64,000 bases of DNA, taken from the NCBI GenBank assembly GCA_029959085.1, contig JARWIR010000001.1, forward strand, positions 16,545,730 through 16,609,729. Reading direction: 5' to 3'. The stretch comes from Nemophila menziesii (lineage: Eukaryota > Streptophyta > Magnoliopsida > Boraginales > Hydrophyllaceae). The notes below the pieces were generated by a model that saw nothing but the letters and a program-made list of their open reading frames with translations, ran no database searches and was not told the DNA's origin. Position 1 is the stretch's first letter, and the number at the start of each line of letters is the position of its first letter. Positions 55,082-64,000 of this stretch are shown here, in pieces. The position numbers and the translations under genes are program-made.

Positions 55082-57565
55082 ATGGATAATTTCATGGTAT
55101 GGAACTGTCAGGGAGCTAGGGCGCCCCTGACAAGAAGTTCGTTTAAGTCCTTGGTTAGAAAAAATAATATTTCATTAGCGTGTTTGTTAGAAAGTCGGTT
55201 GAGAAAGAAAGATTTTAAATCTTGTTCTCATTTGAAGTCTTTTGATAATAATTTAGTGATCGATCCTGGAGGAAGAGCCTATAGGTCTGGGGGGATTGTA
55301 GTGGTGTGGAAAGACTCTATTTCTGTCTCTGTTTTGTTCATGTGTTCGAATTTTGTACTTTTGGAAGTTAACGAATCTAAAGATATTTCTTGGGTTTTGT
55401 GTTGTGTCTATGCGCCAAGTAAGGAGAATGAAAAAGCTATGTTTTGGAAATCACTTAATATGAAGATCTCTAGTATTGTTAAACCGTTCATTATCATAGG
55501 TGATTTTAATGATATCATGAGATTTGACGAGAAGAAGGGCAAGAAATATCCCAATCTTGATAGGGTGCTTAGGTTTAACGAATTTATTGATAATAATCAC
55601 CTTGTCGATATACCAAGCAAAGGTTGCTTCTATACATGGGACACTCGTAGGAAAGACCAAGATAATGTCAAAGAAAGGTTGGATCGTGCTCTTGCAAGTA
55701 TGGATTGGTGTGCAACTTTTCCGGATGCTAATATTTTTGTTTCACCCGCGATTGGCTCGGATCATTCACCAATTATCCTTAAGAGATTTAATAAAAAAGA
55801 TAGGTATGACAAATACTTTATTTTTGAATCAAGATGGATTGAACACTCTCAATGTAAAGAGGTTATTCGAGAGAGTTGGAGGGCTAAAGATGATAATAAT
55901 AGTATTGTAAAATTTTGTGATAAACGGGATGCTACTTGCCTTGCGTTACATGGTTGGAGTAGAAAGACATTCCACAATAATAGAAGGAGAATTGACGAGT
56001 TACAAAAAGAACTAATCATGATTAATAATGGGCCGTACAAAGAGGAGGATGTGATGAGGGAAGCGATAATAAGAAATGAAATTGAAGAACTGTGGAGAAT
56101 CGAAGAGATGTTTTGGGAGGATAAAGCTAGAGATCTCAATATTAAAAAAGGAGATAAGAATACACGGTATTTCTTTGCTAAAACCATGTCTAGAAGGAAG
56201 ATCAACAGAATTGATGCTACAAAGAATGGCGACGGAGAATGGACAGAGAAGCCTAAAGAGATTAAACACATAATTAATGACTACTATCACAAGCTCTTCA
56301 AAGAGAACTCTACTAATGATGAGAGGAATATTACGCAGTTCATCCCATCTAAAGTAACATATTCAATGAATGAGGAGCTTACGAGTATACCGTCAGTGGA
56401 AGAAATAACGAAAGCTGTCTTTGACATGTCTGGGCCAAAAGCTCCTAGGCCAGATGAACTTCCTGGTAAATTTTACCATGTTTTTTGGGACACCATCAAA
56501 GCGGATATATTTAATATGGTAAAGGAGTTTTTCGAATCTAATCTTGATCTTAAGAAAATTAACGATTCAATTATTACCCTTATCCCTAAAGGGTCGTCTC
56601 AAGAAAGTGTAAAAGATTATAGATCTATCTCGTGTGCAAATTTTTGTTATAAAATCATAGCTAAGGTCTTAGCGTCAAGGCTTCAGATATTTATGGATGA
56701 ATTGGTGTCTCCTACACAAACGACATTTATTAAGGGCCGGAATATTCAAGATAATATTCTCATTGCGCAAGAAATTGCTTTCTATCTTAGCAATAAAAGG
56801 AGAACGAAAAAATACTATGCCGCAATTAAACTTGATATGGAGAAGGCATATGATCAAGTTAATTGGTCGTTTTTAGCTAAATCATTATCAGCTTTGGGTT
56901 TTTGCGAAAAGTGGGTGAAATGGATCATGAATTGTGTATCATCTGTCTCGTTCCAAGTCAAAGTCAATGTCCAACAATTAAAGAAATTCCATCCGTCACA
57001 AGGACTTAGACAAGGGGATCCTTTATCCCCTCTTTTATTCTCTTTTCTTACGGAGAGTCTTATTAATCTCATTAATTTTCACTGTCGAGAAGGATCTATC
57101 AAAGGAATCAACATTACAAGAAACTGTCCGAGTCTTACTCATCTACTCTTTGCGGATGATGCAGTTTTTTTTGTTAATATTAACCAGAAAGAGATTGAAA
57201 CGTTTCAAGAGATACTGAGAGATTACTGTAATGCTTCGGGACAACGTATCAATCTCGAGAAATCTTCTATATTTTTTAGCAAGAATACGCCGAGCGAAGT
57301 ACAAAGGGAAATCTCAAATACCTTGAACATTAAAGTTACTAATGAATTAGGTAAGTATTTGGGAGTTCCACTTTCTATAAAAAGAGCAAAGAGTCAAAAT
57401 CTTAATTATATAAAAGATAGACTTCTTTCTAAATCTGCAAGCTGGGTAGCGAACCTTTTATCGGATGGAGGTAAAGAGACTCTTATTAAAGCTGTGCTCC
57501 AAGCTATACCTATTATGCTATGTCGATCTTTGAATTTCCCAAAACGCTTTGTAAAAAATGTCTAG
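55082..57565 (+). pseudogene. LINE ORF2: endonuclease and reverse transcriptase
   Basis: The start chosen is the ATG at 55082 (MDNFMVWNCQGARAPL), which matches the other LINE's ORF2 start; the frame is open 11 codons further upstream. Endonuclease motifs: WNCQG, CLLESR, IIGDFNDI, RLDRALASMDW, IGSDHSPIIL. RT motifs: GPKAPRPDELPGKFY (G to R against the usual GPDG), DYRSISCANF (P to S), IKLDMEKAYDQVNW, GLRQGDPLSPLLF, LLFADDAVFF, LGVPLSIKRAK. 828 codons without a stop. A missing A near 57512 then throws the frame. Confidence 0.9.
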
Positions 57566-59210
57566 CATTGTAGCTAATTTCTGGTGGGATTCGGCTAACC
57601 AAAAGAGAATTCACTGGGTTGCGTGGAAGAAAATTGCTAGAGCGAAAAAAATGGGGGGTCTTGGCTTCAGAGACTTTCACAAAATGAATATTGCTATGCT
57701 AGCTGCTCAAGCTTGGAGATTTATACATAGGCCAGATTCGTTTGTCACCAAAATTTTAAAAGCGATTTACTTTCCTGATTGTGACATCTAGGACGCTAAA
57801 CTTTACAAGAGAAGATCATGGACGTGTGCCATCTTTTTTAAAGGTATTCAATTCCTTAAAAAACAATGTTTCTGGCAAGTGGGTAATGGAGCGCTTATCA
57901 GTATTTGGGCATTGTTGGATCCAAAAAGGGGTTTATGCTACGAAACCAAACAATTCCGCTGCTGAAAGAGTCAGTGAATAAATCAATGAACAGGGTAATG
58001 GTTGGAACATTGATATGTTAAAGAGGTTATTTCCTGATGACTATGTAGCAAAAATAAGAGAAAATCCTATCTTCAAGGATAATAAGGTCGATAGAATTAT
58101 TTGGCCGCTCTCGAAAAATGGAGAATATTCAACAAAGTCGGGTTATCATGCCATTGTTAGTGAGGACGTCAGCTATGAATCTCAGTCCTCTAGGAGTGGA
58201 GAAGCAATGAAAAGTGAACACTGGAATGTTATCTGGGGGGCAATGTTCAAGCTAAAATTAAGAACTTTGGGTGGAAAATTTGCAATAATGCCATTCCAAC
58301 TAAAAATAATTTGGTACGGAGAAGATGCTTAAAGGAAGATCTTTGTGAATAGTGTGAGATTGAAGGTGAAAATGTGAGTAATCTTATCCTTAAGTGCCCA
58401 TTTAGTAGGGAGGTATGGGCTAAATCTCCTCTCCAAATCATAATTGATACATCTATGCAAGAGAATATGGCGGAATGGGTCCTTAAAACGGTGCATAGTT
58501 ATTCTAAGAATGGTTGGGATAAGAAAATTGTGATAGCATATATTCTCTCATTAATGTGGAACATTTGGAAAGAAAGAATGAGATGCTTCCACGATGGGAA
58601 ACCTTGGCATATTGGCGACATTTTTCAAAGAGTTAAAGATAGTATGAATAGACTGTTTGGTGATAAATTGATGAGTGGATGTAGGGATGGGTCGAAAAAT
58701 TTAAATAAGGCTAGTGAGGTTGTTAACCCAGCTGTTGAAGACACGGCTGACATGATCTCGATGTGTGATACCTCAGTTAAAGATGATGGTGATATTTCCA
58801 CTGTTGCTGCTATTGGAGTTAATACTAAAGGATATACTGAGAGGAAGATTAATGTGAGATGCAAAATTAACAAAGTTATTGAAGGGGAAGCGTGGGCCAT
58901 TGTGTTGGCCATGAGATCATCTTACGATCTCATCAGTCAGAGAATTTCGTTTTACTTTGACAATCTTGAGTTAACTCAAGGCATTAGGAAGAAGACCGGG
59001 CTTCATTGGAGTCTCAAACCCATTCTTTCGGAAATCGAAAGTTGGCTAGGTCGGTGCCCTCGGTGGGAAGTTAAGTACATTAATCGGTGCTTTAATACGA
59101 CGGCAGATGCGTTGGCAAGATGCACAAGGAGAAATATTAATATATCCAGTTGGAATGATTACTCACTTGTTAGTTCGGATAGGTTACTTAATAGGCTTTG
59201 TATGTTGTAA
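57513..59210 (+). pseudogene. LINE ORF2: zf-RVT and RNase H part (broken)
   Basis: SSIVANFWWDSANQKRIHWVAW, GGLGFRDFHKMNIAML, then a TAG at 57789. 57800-58370 is spread over all three frames (RRSWTCAIFFKGIQFLKKQC; DNKVDRIIWPLSKNGEYSTKSGYHA; HWNVIWGAMFKLK). From 58374 one frame is open: LKCPFSREVW, LMWNIWKERM, then RNase H with MCDTSVKDD, EGEAWAIVLAM, YFDNLELTQG, and TADALARCTRRNI. The first catalytic Asp is kept. 3' tail is short. Confidence 0.85.
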
Positions 59211-59434
59211 TATTGCGTTTTGTTTCCAATGACAAAAAAAAAAATTAGATATTTGAGTGCATCACTTATGTAAAGACAAACATTTGTTATTTTTTGAGAT
59301 TTACTTTTTATAATTTAATTAAAAATCTTATTGGTTTATATTTATTTAAAAATAATGAAAAAGTTTAAACAATAAAAAACGACTAACAAATCTTTGTTCT
59401 AGTTACCTAAAATAATCTTATACCAATATAAAAA

Positions 59435-59614
59435 GAGTAATGCTGGGTATCACCCAAAAAGTGATCACCCAAATATCATCTTCCTAGATAGTCCAATGAA
59501 ACTGTTTCATATAAGAGAGAGAAAAATTAATCAGGAAAGAAAAACAGTTTCATTGGACCACCTAGGAAGGTGATATTTGGGTAATCACTTTTTGGGTGAT
59601 ACCTAGCATTACTC
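59435..59614. mobile_element. Mutator-like MITE, near-perfect palindrome
   Basis: 180 bp. Arms of about 70 bp, beginning gagtaatgctgggtatcacc and ending in its near reverse complement, surround a short centre. Flanked by a perfect 9-bp duplication atataaaaa (59426-59434, 59615-59623). A 9-bp duplication is typical of Mutator-type elements. Confidence 0.88.
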
Positions 59615-59803
59615 ATATAAAAAACACGTCCCTTACGCATACTTATTCTAAACCCTCAAATCTATAAATAAATATAAAACAATCTATTTTCATTTCATAA
59701 AAAATACCTTATAAAAATATTTGATACCTTTACAATACATGAAAATAAAAAAATCTTCAAATTACTATAACAGATATCATATCCATATTAGACCAAAGTT
59801 TAA

Positions 59804-59978
59804 AAATAATGCTCGATATCATTCCAAATTATATTACGTTTTTATCATCTTCTAGTTAGATTTTAAATAGACTAATCCTATAATTTCTCTATCATAATTT
59901 ATCTTTTTTTTTTTATGACTGACCCACATAAAAAACGATAAAAAGGAATGTGATATGGGATGATATCCGGCATTACTC
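59804..59978. mobile_element. Sister Mutator-like MITE
   Basis: 175 bp with termini taatgctcgatatcat and atgatatccggcattactc, flanked by aaagtttaa at 59795-59803 and 59979-59987 (perfect 9 bp). Less symmetrical inside than its neighbour 190 bp away. Non-coding. Confidence 0.85.
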
Positions 59979-59987
59979 AAAGTTTAA

Positions 59988-60372
59988 TTATGTCTTCAAA
60001 ATCATATTACAAAAATGAGTATCATATATTTAATTTTGAAGAATAATTAGATAAATATTAATATTTAGAAATAACTTTTCTATAGAATCAAATAAATTTC
60101 CAATCGCGTTCAAAAAAAAAATCCAATATATATTTTACTCAAGAATAATAATTTATATTTTTGACCCATATTATAATTGTATTTGATTCACCACAAATTT
60201 ATATATATAATTGATAATACCTTTTTGAGAATTTGACCCAACAGGTCGTAGAAACCCTTTCTTAAAATCTAAAGACCTAAACCCCCGATTTTGTTCTTAC
60301 ACGAGATATATTAGAATAAAAAATAAATCTTAATTAGCATATATTATTTCCATACCCCTATTACCCCCTCCA

Positions 60373-60403
<31 letters not shown>

Positions 60404-61190
60404 AACAAATCCTAAAACACACACCTAATTTTAAAAATGCTCTCAATCTCCTCCTTTCTAGTAAGTAACAGTGTTTTCAAGCGAGGTTTAAATCTCAGGC
60501 TGGTAATGCAATAGCGACAACATAAGCGGTGGTGCAAAAACCTATATGAGAAAGTTGTGTCAAGTTCTTTTTCCATTGTGGTGCAAGGTATGTCGACTAG
60601 GATTATGTATGTGGAGGAACTAATGTTGGCTTGGTGGTTAAGATCGTTCGTTACCATGAAGGACCGAAAAAGAAAAAAAGTTCCAGATCTGCTCCATTGC
60701 TTGTTAAGATGATAAGCTTCCATGGTGGTTTTACGGTTTAGACGTGGTAGGTTGGCCATGGTTGTTCAAGTGGTGGAGCTTAATTGTTCGAAAAAAAAGT
60801 TCCAGATTTGAGATTTTAGTTATAAACTTACTAATTTATGCGAGGAATAGACGGTGGACCTCTGCCTTATCTCTATCTAAAAACAATATGCTTTCACATC
60901 TCTCTAAAATTTATTTCTTATAATTTCCCTTGATGATCAATATCTTTCTTCCCCAAATTCTAGGTTTTTGACTTCATGATTCCCTTCATCTCTAGTTTTG
61001 AACCTTTATTATAAACAAAAATCAACTTTATTTTTGATATTATCCATAACATATATAATGAATGAGGCACTTGTTAAAACTTAGGACTTAGAAGAAATTA
61101 CGTACACAGTGTTTTGCATGTCAAGGTCTCTCTAGGATTTTTTCACCAAGAATCTTGGGACATTTTTAGAATGACATATTTGCCTTTGTG
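59988..61190. other. No gene recognised
   Basis: AT-rich DNA with a (CA)n(TA)n microsatellite around 60372-60402. The minus-strand frame at 60412-60759 has no recognisable motif and is not called. Confidence 0.4.
60372..60402. repeat. (CA)n(TA)n microsatellite
   Basis: acacacaca followed by about ten TA units. Confidence 0.9.
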
Positions 61191-61407
61191 TTGGAATTTT
61201 TCAATAATAATGCACTTATCACTTTGGCGACGAAAGGGGAAAGTCAAGAATATGTGAAAGATTCCTGACCTATATCATGTATTAACTTTAGTTGTAAAAT
61301 CCTTGCTAAAATCCTTGCTCTGAAGCTACAACCTCTTATGGTCAAGATCATCTCACCAACACAATCGACATTTATCAAAGGAAGATGTATTTTAGGACAA
61401 TATTCTT

Positions 61408-61562
61408 CTTTTTTTGGTACGTGGGTGATCCGGGATAGCTTGCGCACACCACAATTAATCCAACGGGGATATACACGCCTCCTCATGTATATTCCCAGGT
61501 AAATCATAACTAGGTTACCCATGTTCAGTGAGGGGTTCGAGCCTTACTTTACACTCGTTAGT
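61408..61562. mobile_element. SINE-like 155-bp insert
   Basis: Inserted in the LINE RT and flanked by an 11-bp duplication acaatattctt (61397-61407, 61563-61573). Its left end is a T run (read on the minus strand, an A-rich 3' tail). It contains ggggttcgagcc at about 61530, resembling a pol III B box in the plus sense; no clear A box was found. The tail and box orientations disagree, so the class is uncertain. Confidence 0.65.
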
Positions 61563-62084
61563 ACAATATTCTTATAGCACAAGAAGTGTCTTGTTTCTCA
61601 TATAAAAAAGATATAAAAAAAATTACGCGTTTGTTAAGCTGGATATGGCTAAAGCGTACGATCAAGTCGATTTGAAAATTCTCAACAAGTTAGGGTTTTG
61701 TAAAAAACGGAGAGAGTAGATTTATAATTGTATCTCTTCAGTTTCTTTTCAGATTAAAGGTCCACGGGGAGAGGCATAGTTAGGAATACCTCTTACACTA
61801 AAGAGATCTAAAATGGAGAATCTCTATTACATAAAAGATTTATTATTTGCAAAACCAGCTAGCTGGATTTCTAACCTTCTTTCGGATGTGGGTAAAGAAT
61901 TCCTGATTAAACTGATACTTCAAGCTATTCCTAACTATGCGATGTCAATCTTTGAATTTCCAAAGTCCCTATTAAAAAAGATGGCTTGCCTTGTGGCAAA
62001 TTTTGGTGGGACGCAATCCATAAGAAAATAATTCATTGGGTTGTTTGAAAAAAAAATGCGAGATGAATCAATTGATCTTCATTA

Positions 62085-62145
62085 GAGAGATACTAAAATT
62101 AGCACTTTCCTAATCTGGCTTCATTAGGTAGATACAAAAAATAGC
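62085..62145. repeat. Filler repeat at a LINE deletion junction
   Basis: The reverse complement matches 48755-48808 at most positions (gaagccagattaggaaagtgc, ttttagtat, taatgaagat). It lies exactly where about 600 bp of LINE is missing. Two shorter forms of its own tatctacctaatgaag word occur within it. Confidence 0.6.
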
Positions 62146-63075
62146 CTATACAAAAATAAATGTGCCAAGGACTCTATATGTGATTGGTGTGTAATGGGAG
62201 ATGAATCAACTGAACGTCTTATTAATTAATGCCTGTTTAGTAGTGTTGTGTAGGCCTCATCAGCTAAGAAGATTAAGAATGATCGAGAATACACGGGTTC
62301 TATTGGATTCTTAAAACAATCAGAGTTTTGCTAAAAATGGGTGGGACATGAAAATTATCTCCGCGTTCATCCTTAACACAGTTTGGTTCATCCAGAAGAC
62401 TAGGATGCAAGGTTTGTTTGATAATAAGAAGTCGAACGTGAAAGAGATTAATATCAGGGCAACCTTTCTTATTCAAGAGCCTTTTGAGGATTTTTATTAC
62501 GGTGACAGATAAAAGAATGTTGGGTGGGTACGCTAGATGAAGATTGCGACAATGATAACAACGTCCTCTAAGACGATTCATACATTATTTGGCTTAATAA
62601 AGCATTATTTACCAAGTAATGGGATATTGTGGGTATCACGTCGCTAACAGTTATCCGTGATGACAAAATTATATATAAGGTAGAAGTGCAGAATCAAATC
62701 ATGCACTGAAGGAGAAGCATGCTCCCTTCTCATGGCTATGAGATCAACGGTCAGCCTCAATCAACAAAGTAGGACCTCTAATAACCTTGAAATCATTCAA
62801 GGTATCTATAAAATAGAGGATTTTAATTGGAAGATCCAACCAACTATTGAAGAAATCTAGAAATGGATGGGAAAGTTCCCAAAATGGAAAGTTTCACACA
62901 TTAAAAGAAACTTTAATGACCTAGTTGATTCGTTGGCTAAATGTGTAAGACAAAATATTGTCCTCTCTTATTGGAATGTCACATCGTTGTTCAAAAGTTT
63001 TACGTGTCTTAGTTATCTCGGTAGACGTAGTGCGATTGGTTGATAGTTAGGATGTTGTCGTGCAAGGTTGTTTGC

Positions 63076-63663
63076 TAGGGATGGCAACGGATCGGATATC
63101 CACGAAAAATAGCATAACTACATCCACATCCATTAAGAAAAACGATAACCAAATCCGCATTCATTAACCATCGGATTTAGAATTATTTACCAAATCCGCA
63201 TCCGCGGCGGATGCGGTTTATCCGCGGTTAATCCGCATCCAAAATCGTTTAATAGGCTTTAAATAAAACAATCTAATCAATATTTTTAAAATTCTAAATT
63301 AGCTACATATTATTGGGAGACCGTAAATAGGTATTATGCAATATAGTGATAAACTAGAACATAATTAGTTATATATTTTATGTATGGAATAAATTTATTT
63401 GATTGATGTTATCTATAGAATTTGTACATATAGATGACTTTATATATATTATATATATTTTTATTTTTTATGTTTTATATTTTACTCGGATTTCAGATTA
63501 TCCGTCGGATTATTGTAAAAAACCAAATCCTAACGGATAATCCACCGGTTACATTTTCTGAGAACCAAACCCTCATGGATGCACCATCGGTTCCACTAAC
63601 GGATTTTTTATCGGATCGGATATCCACCGGTTATGGTTAATATTTGAACCATTGCCATCCCTA
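63076..63663. mobile_element. hAT-type MITE with perfect 8-bp target duplication
   Basis: 588 bp, tagggatggcaacggatcgg...accattgccatcccta, flanked by ttgtttgc at 63068-63075 and 63664-63671. Sister of 38981-39555, with the same interior words in the same order. It inserted in the 3' tail of the LINE relic: a T-rich continuation follows the right duplication. Confidence 0.92.
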
Positions 63664-63671
63664 TTGTTTGC

Positions 63672-64000
63672 TTTTTTTTTTATATTTCTATTAAAGACAA
63701 AAAATTGTAAACTTAATATAACGAAGACCAAACTTGATCACATGACTAGTCCAAACAACATAACTACATGAGGACACATGTTGAAAAGAATACATACATA
63801 TAGGCGTGATAATTGGCTGGATCGGAACAGAGGTTGTTTGGAAAATTTCTAAATTTTTCCGGATTAGAAAAATCCAATCTAATTTCGATCAAAAAAAAAA
63901 AATCTGAAATCAGAATTTAATTCCAATTTTGGAACACCCGAAAATATTCAAAATTTCTAATTATATTTTATATTTCATTTATAAATTTTATTTCTTCGAA
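63672..64000. other. AT-rich stretch, no gene seen
   Basis: Rest of the presumed LINE tail and featureless DNA to the window end. Confidence 0.4.

Larger units (their letters stand above)
54990..59244 (+). mobile_element. LINE lacking ORF1, same family as 7-13.6 kb
   Basis: Begins with the last few dozen codons of ORF1 (SIADRSRKAAGLDG, stop 55087-55089), followed by ORF2 from 55082 and a poly(A) of about ten A near 59235-59244. Hence a 5'-truncated copy retaining the whole ORF2. Damage: one-base deletion near 57512, a stop at 57789, and further shifts in 57800-58370. Protein motifs match the first LINE throughout. Confidence 0.88.
61191..63075 (+). pseudogene. Deleted LINE relic, same family as 55-59 kb
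   Basis: Plus strand. RT begins within KGESQEYVKD, PISCINFSCKILAKIL, ISPTQSTFIKGR, then (after a short insert) NILIAQEVSC, KLDMAKAYDQVD, NCISSVSFQIK. It then jumps straight to LGIPLTLKRSK, losing about 375 bp that would encode RQGDPLSP and the catalytic FADD. LLSDVGKEFLIK, IPNYAMSIFEFPKSL follow. A second deletion of about 600 bp near 62045-62150 leads to KCAKDSICDWCVMGDEST (zf-RVT) and RNase H remains (TEGEAC, NNLEIIQGI, VSHIKRNFNDLVDSLAKCVRQNI). Confidence 0.85.

Noticed and set aside
55849..56290. Minus-strand frames of 92-140 residues
   Set aside because: Antisense shadows of the LINE ORF2 on the plus strand.
1..64000. tRNA, rRNA, CRISPR arrays and bacterial-type operons
   Set aside because: Looked for clover-leaf-like boxes, conserved rRNA words and regular spacer arrays and saw none. 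Periodic repeats at 20901 and 46425 are tandem repeats without spacers.

Overview
This window is nuclear DNA from a flowering plant, most likely a eudicot. It is AT-rich and gene-poor. The only convincing host gene has five exons with GT..AG introns and encodes an AT-hook/PPC (AHL) protein. Nearly everything else is plant transposable elements: L1-type LINEs with an endonuclease/reverse transcriptase/RNase H polyprotein, one Ty1/Copia element, several Ty3/Gypsy relics, and many small inverted-repeat elements. I cannot name the species from sequence alone.

Layout. 0.6-4.3 kb: minus-strand LINE relic carrying a second, 5'-truncated LINE flanked by a 14-bp target duplication. 4.4-7.1 kb: a small MITE, a two-copy tandem repeat, then a long foldback (palindromic) element. 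7.1-13.6 kb: a nearly full-length plus-strand LINE with ORF1 and ORF2, broken by a few stops, two frameshifts and a run of 16 G. 13.6-14.3 kb: a second foldback element of the same family. 14.5-17.0 kb: LINE fragments and MITEs. 17.0-19.7 kb: minus-strand Gypsy gag-protease relic. 20.9-21.1 kb: minisatellite. 21.6-27.5 kb: a young Copia element, with two 99.5% identical LTRs and a perfect 5-bp target duplication, but a dead interior. 27.9-34 kb: GC-rich open stretches without a gene call, a (GA)n array and a hAT-type MITE. 35.4-38.0 kb: Gypsy protease/RT relic split by a hAT-like MITE. 39.0-39.6 kb: hAT MITE. 40.8-42.7 kb: the AHL gene. 44.5-45.2 kb: Gypsy RT relic. 46.4-46.7 kb: a 72-bp tandem repeat. 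47.6-48.3 kb: hAT MITE. 48.3-55.0 kb: mostly featureless, with a run of 19 G and a GC-rich element. 55.0-59.2 kb: plus-strand LINE with ORF2 only. 59.4-60.0 kb: two sister MITEs with 9-bp target duplications. 61.2-63.1 kb: heavily deleted LINE relic carrying a SINE-like insert and a hAT MITE.

How the parts relate. The LINEs at 7-13.6, 55-59.2 and 61-63 kb, and the small insert at 1.35-1.99 kb, belong to one family and serve as each other's reference for identifying damage. Target-site duplications found by eye give the relative insertion order at several nested sites. No pathway or operon-like organisation is expected or seen. The AHL gene stands alone between repeats.

All similarity statements come from reading translated motifs by eye. 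No database search was run.
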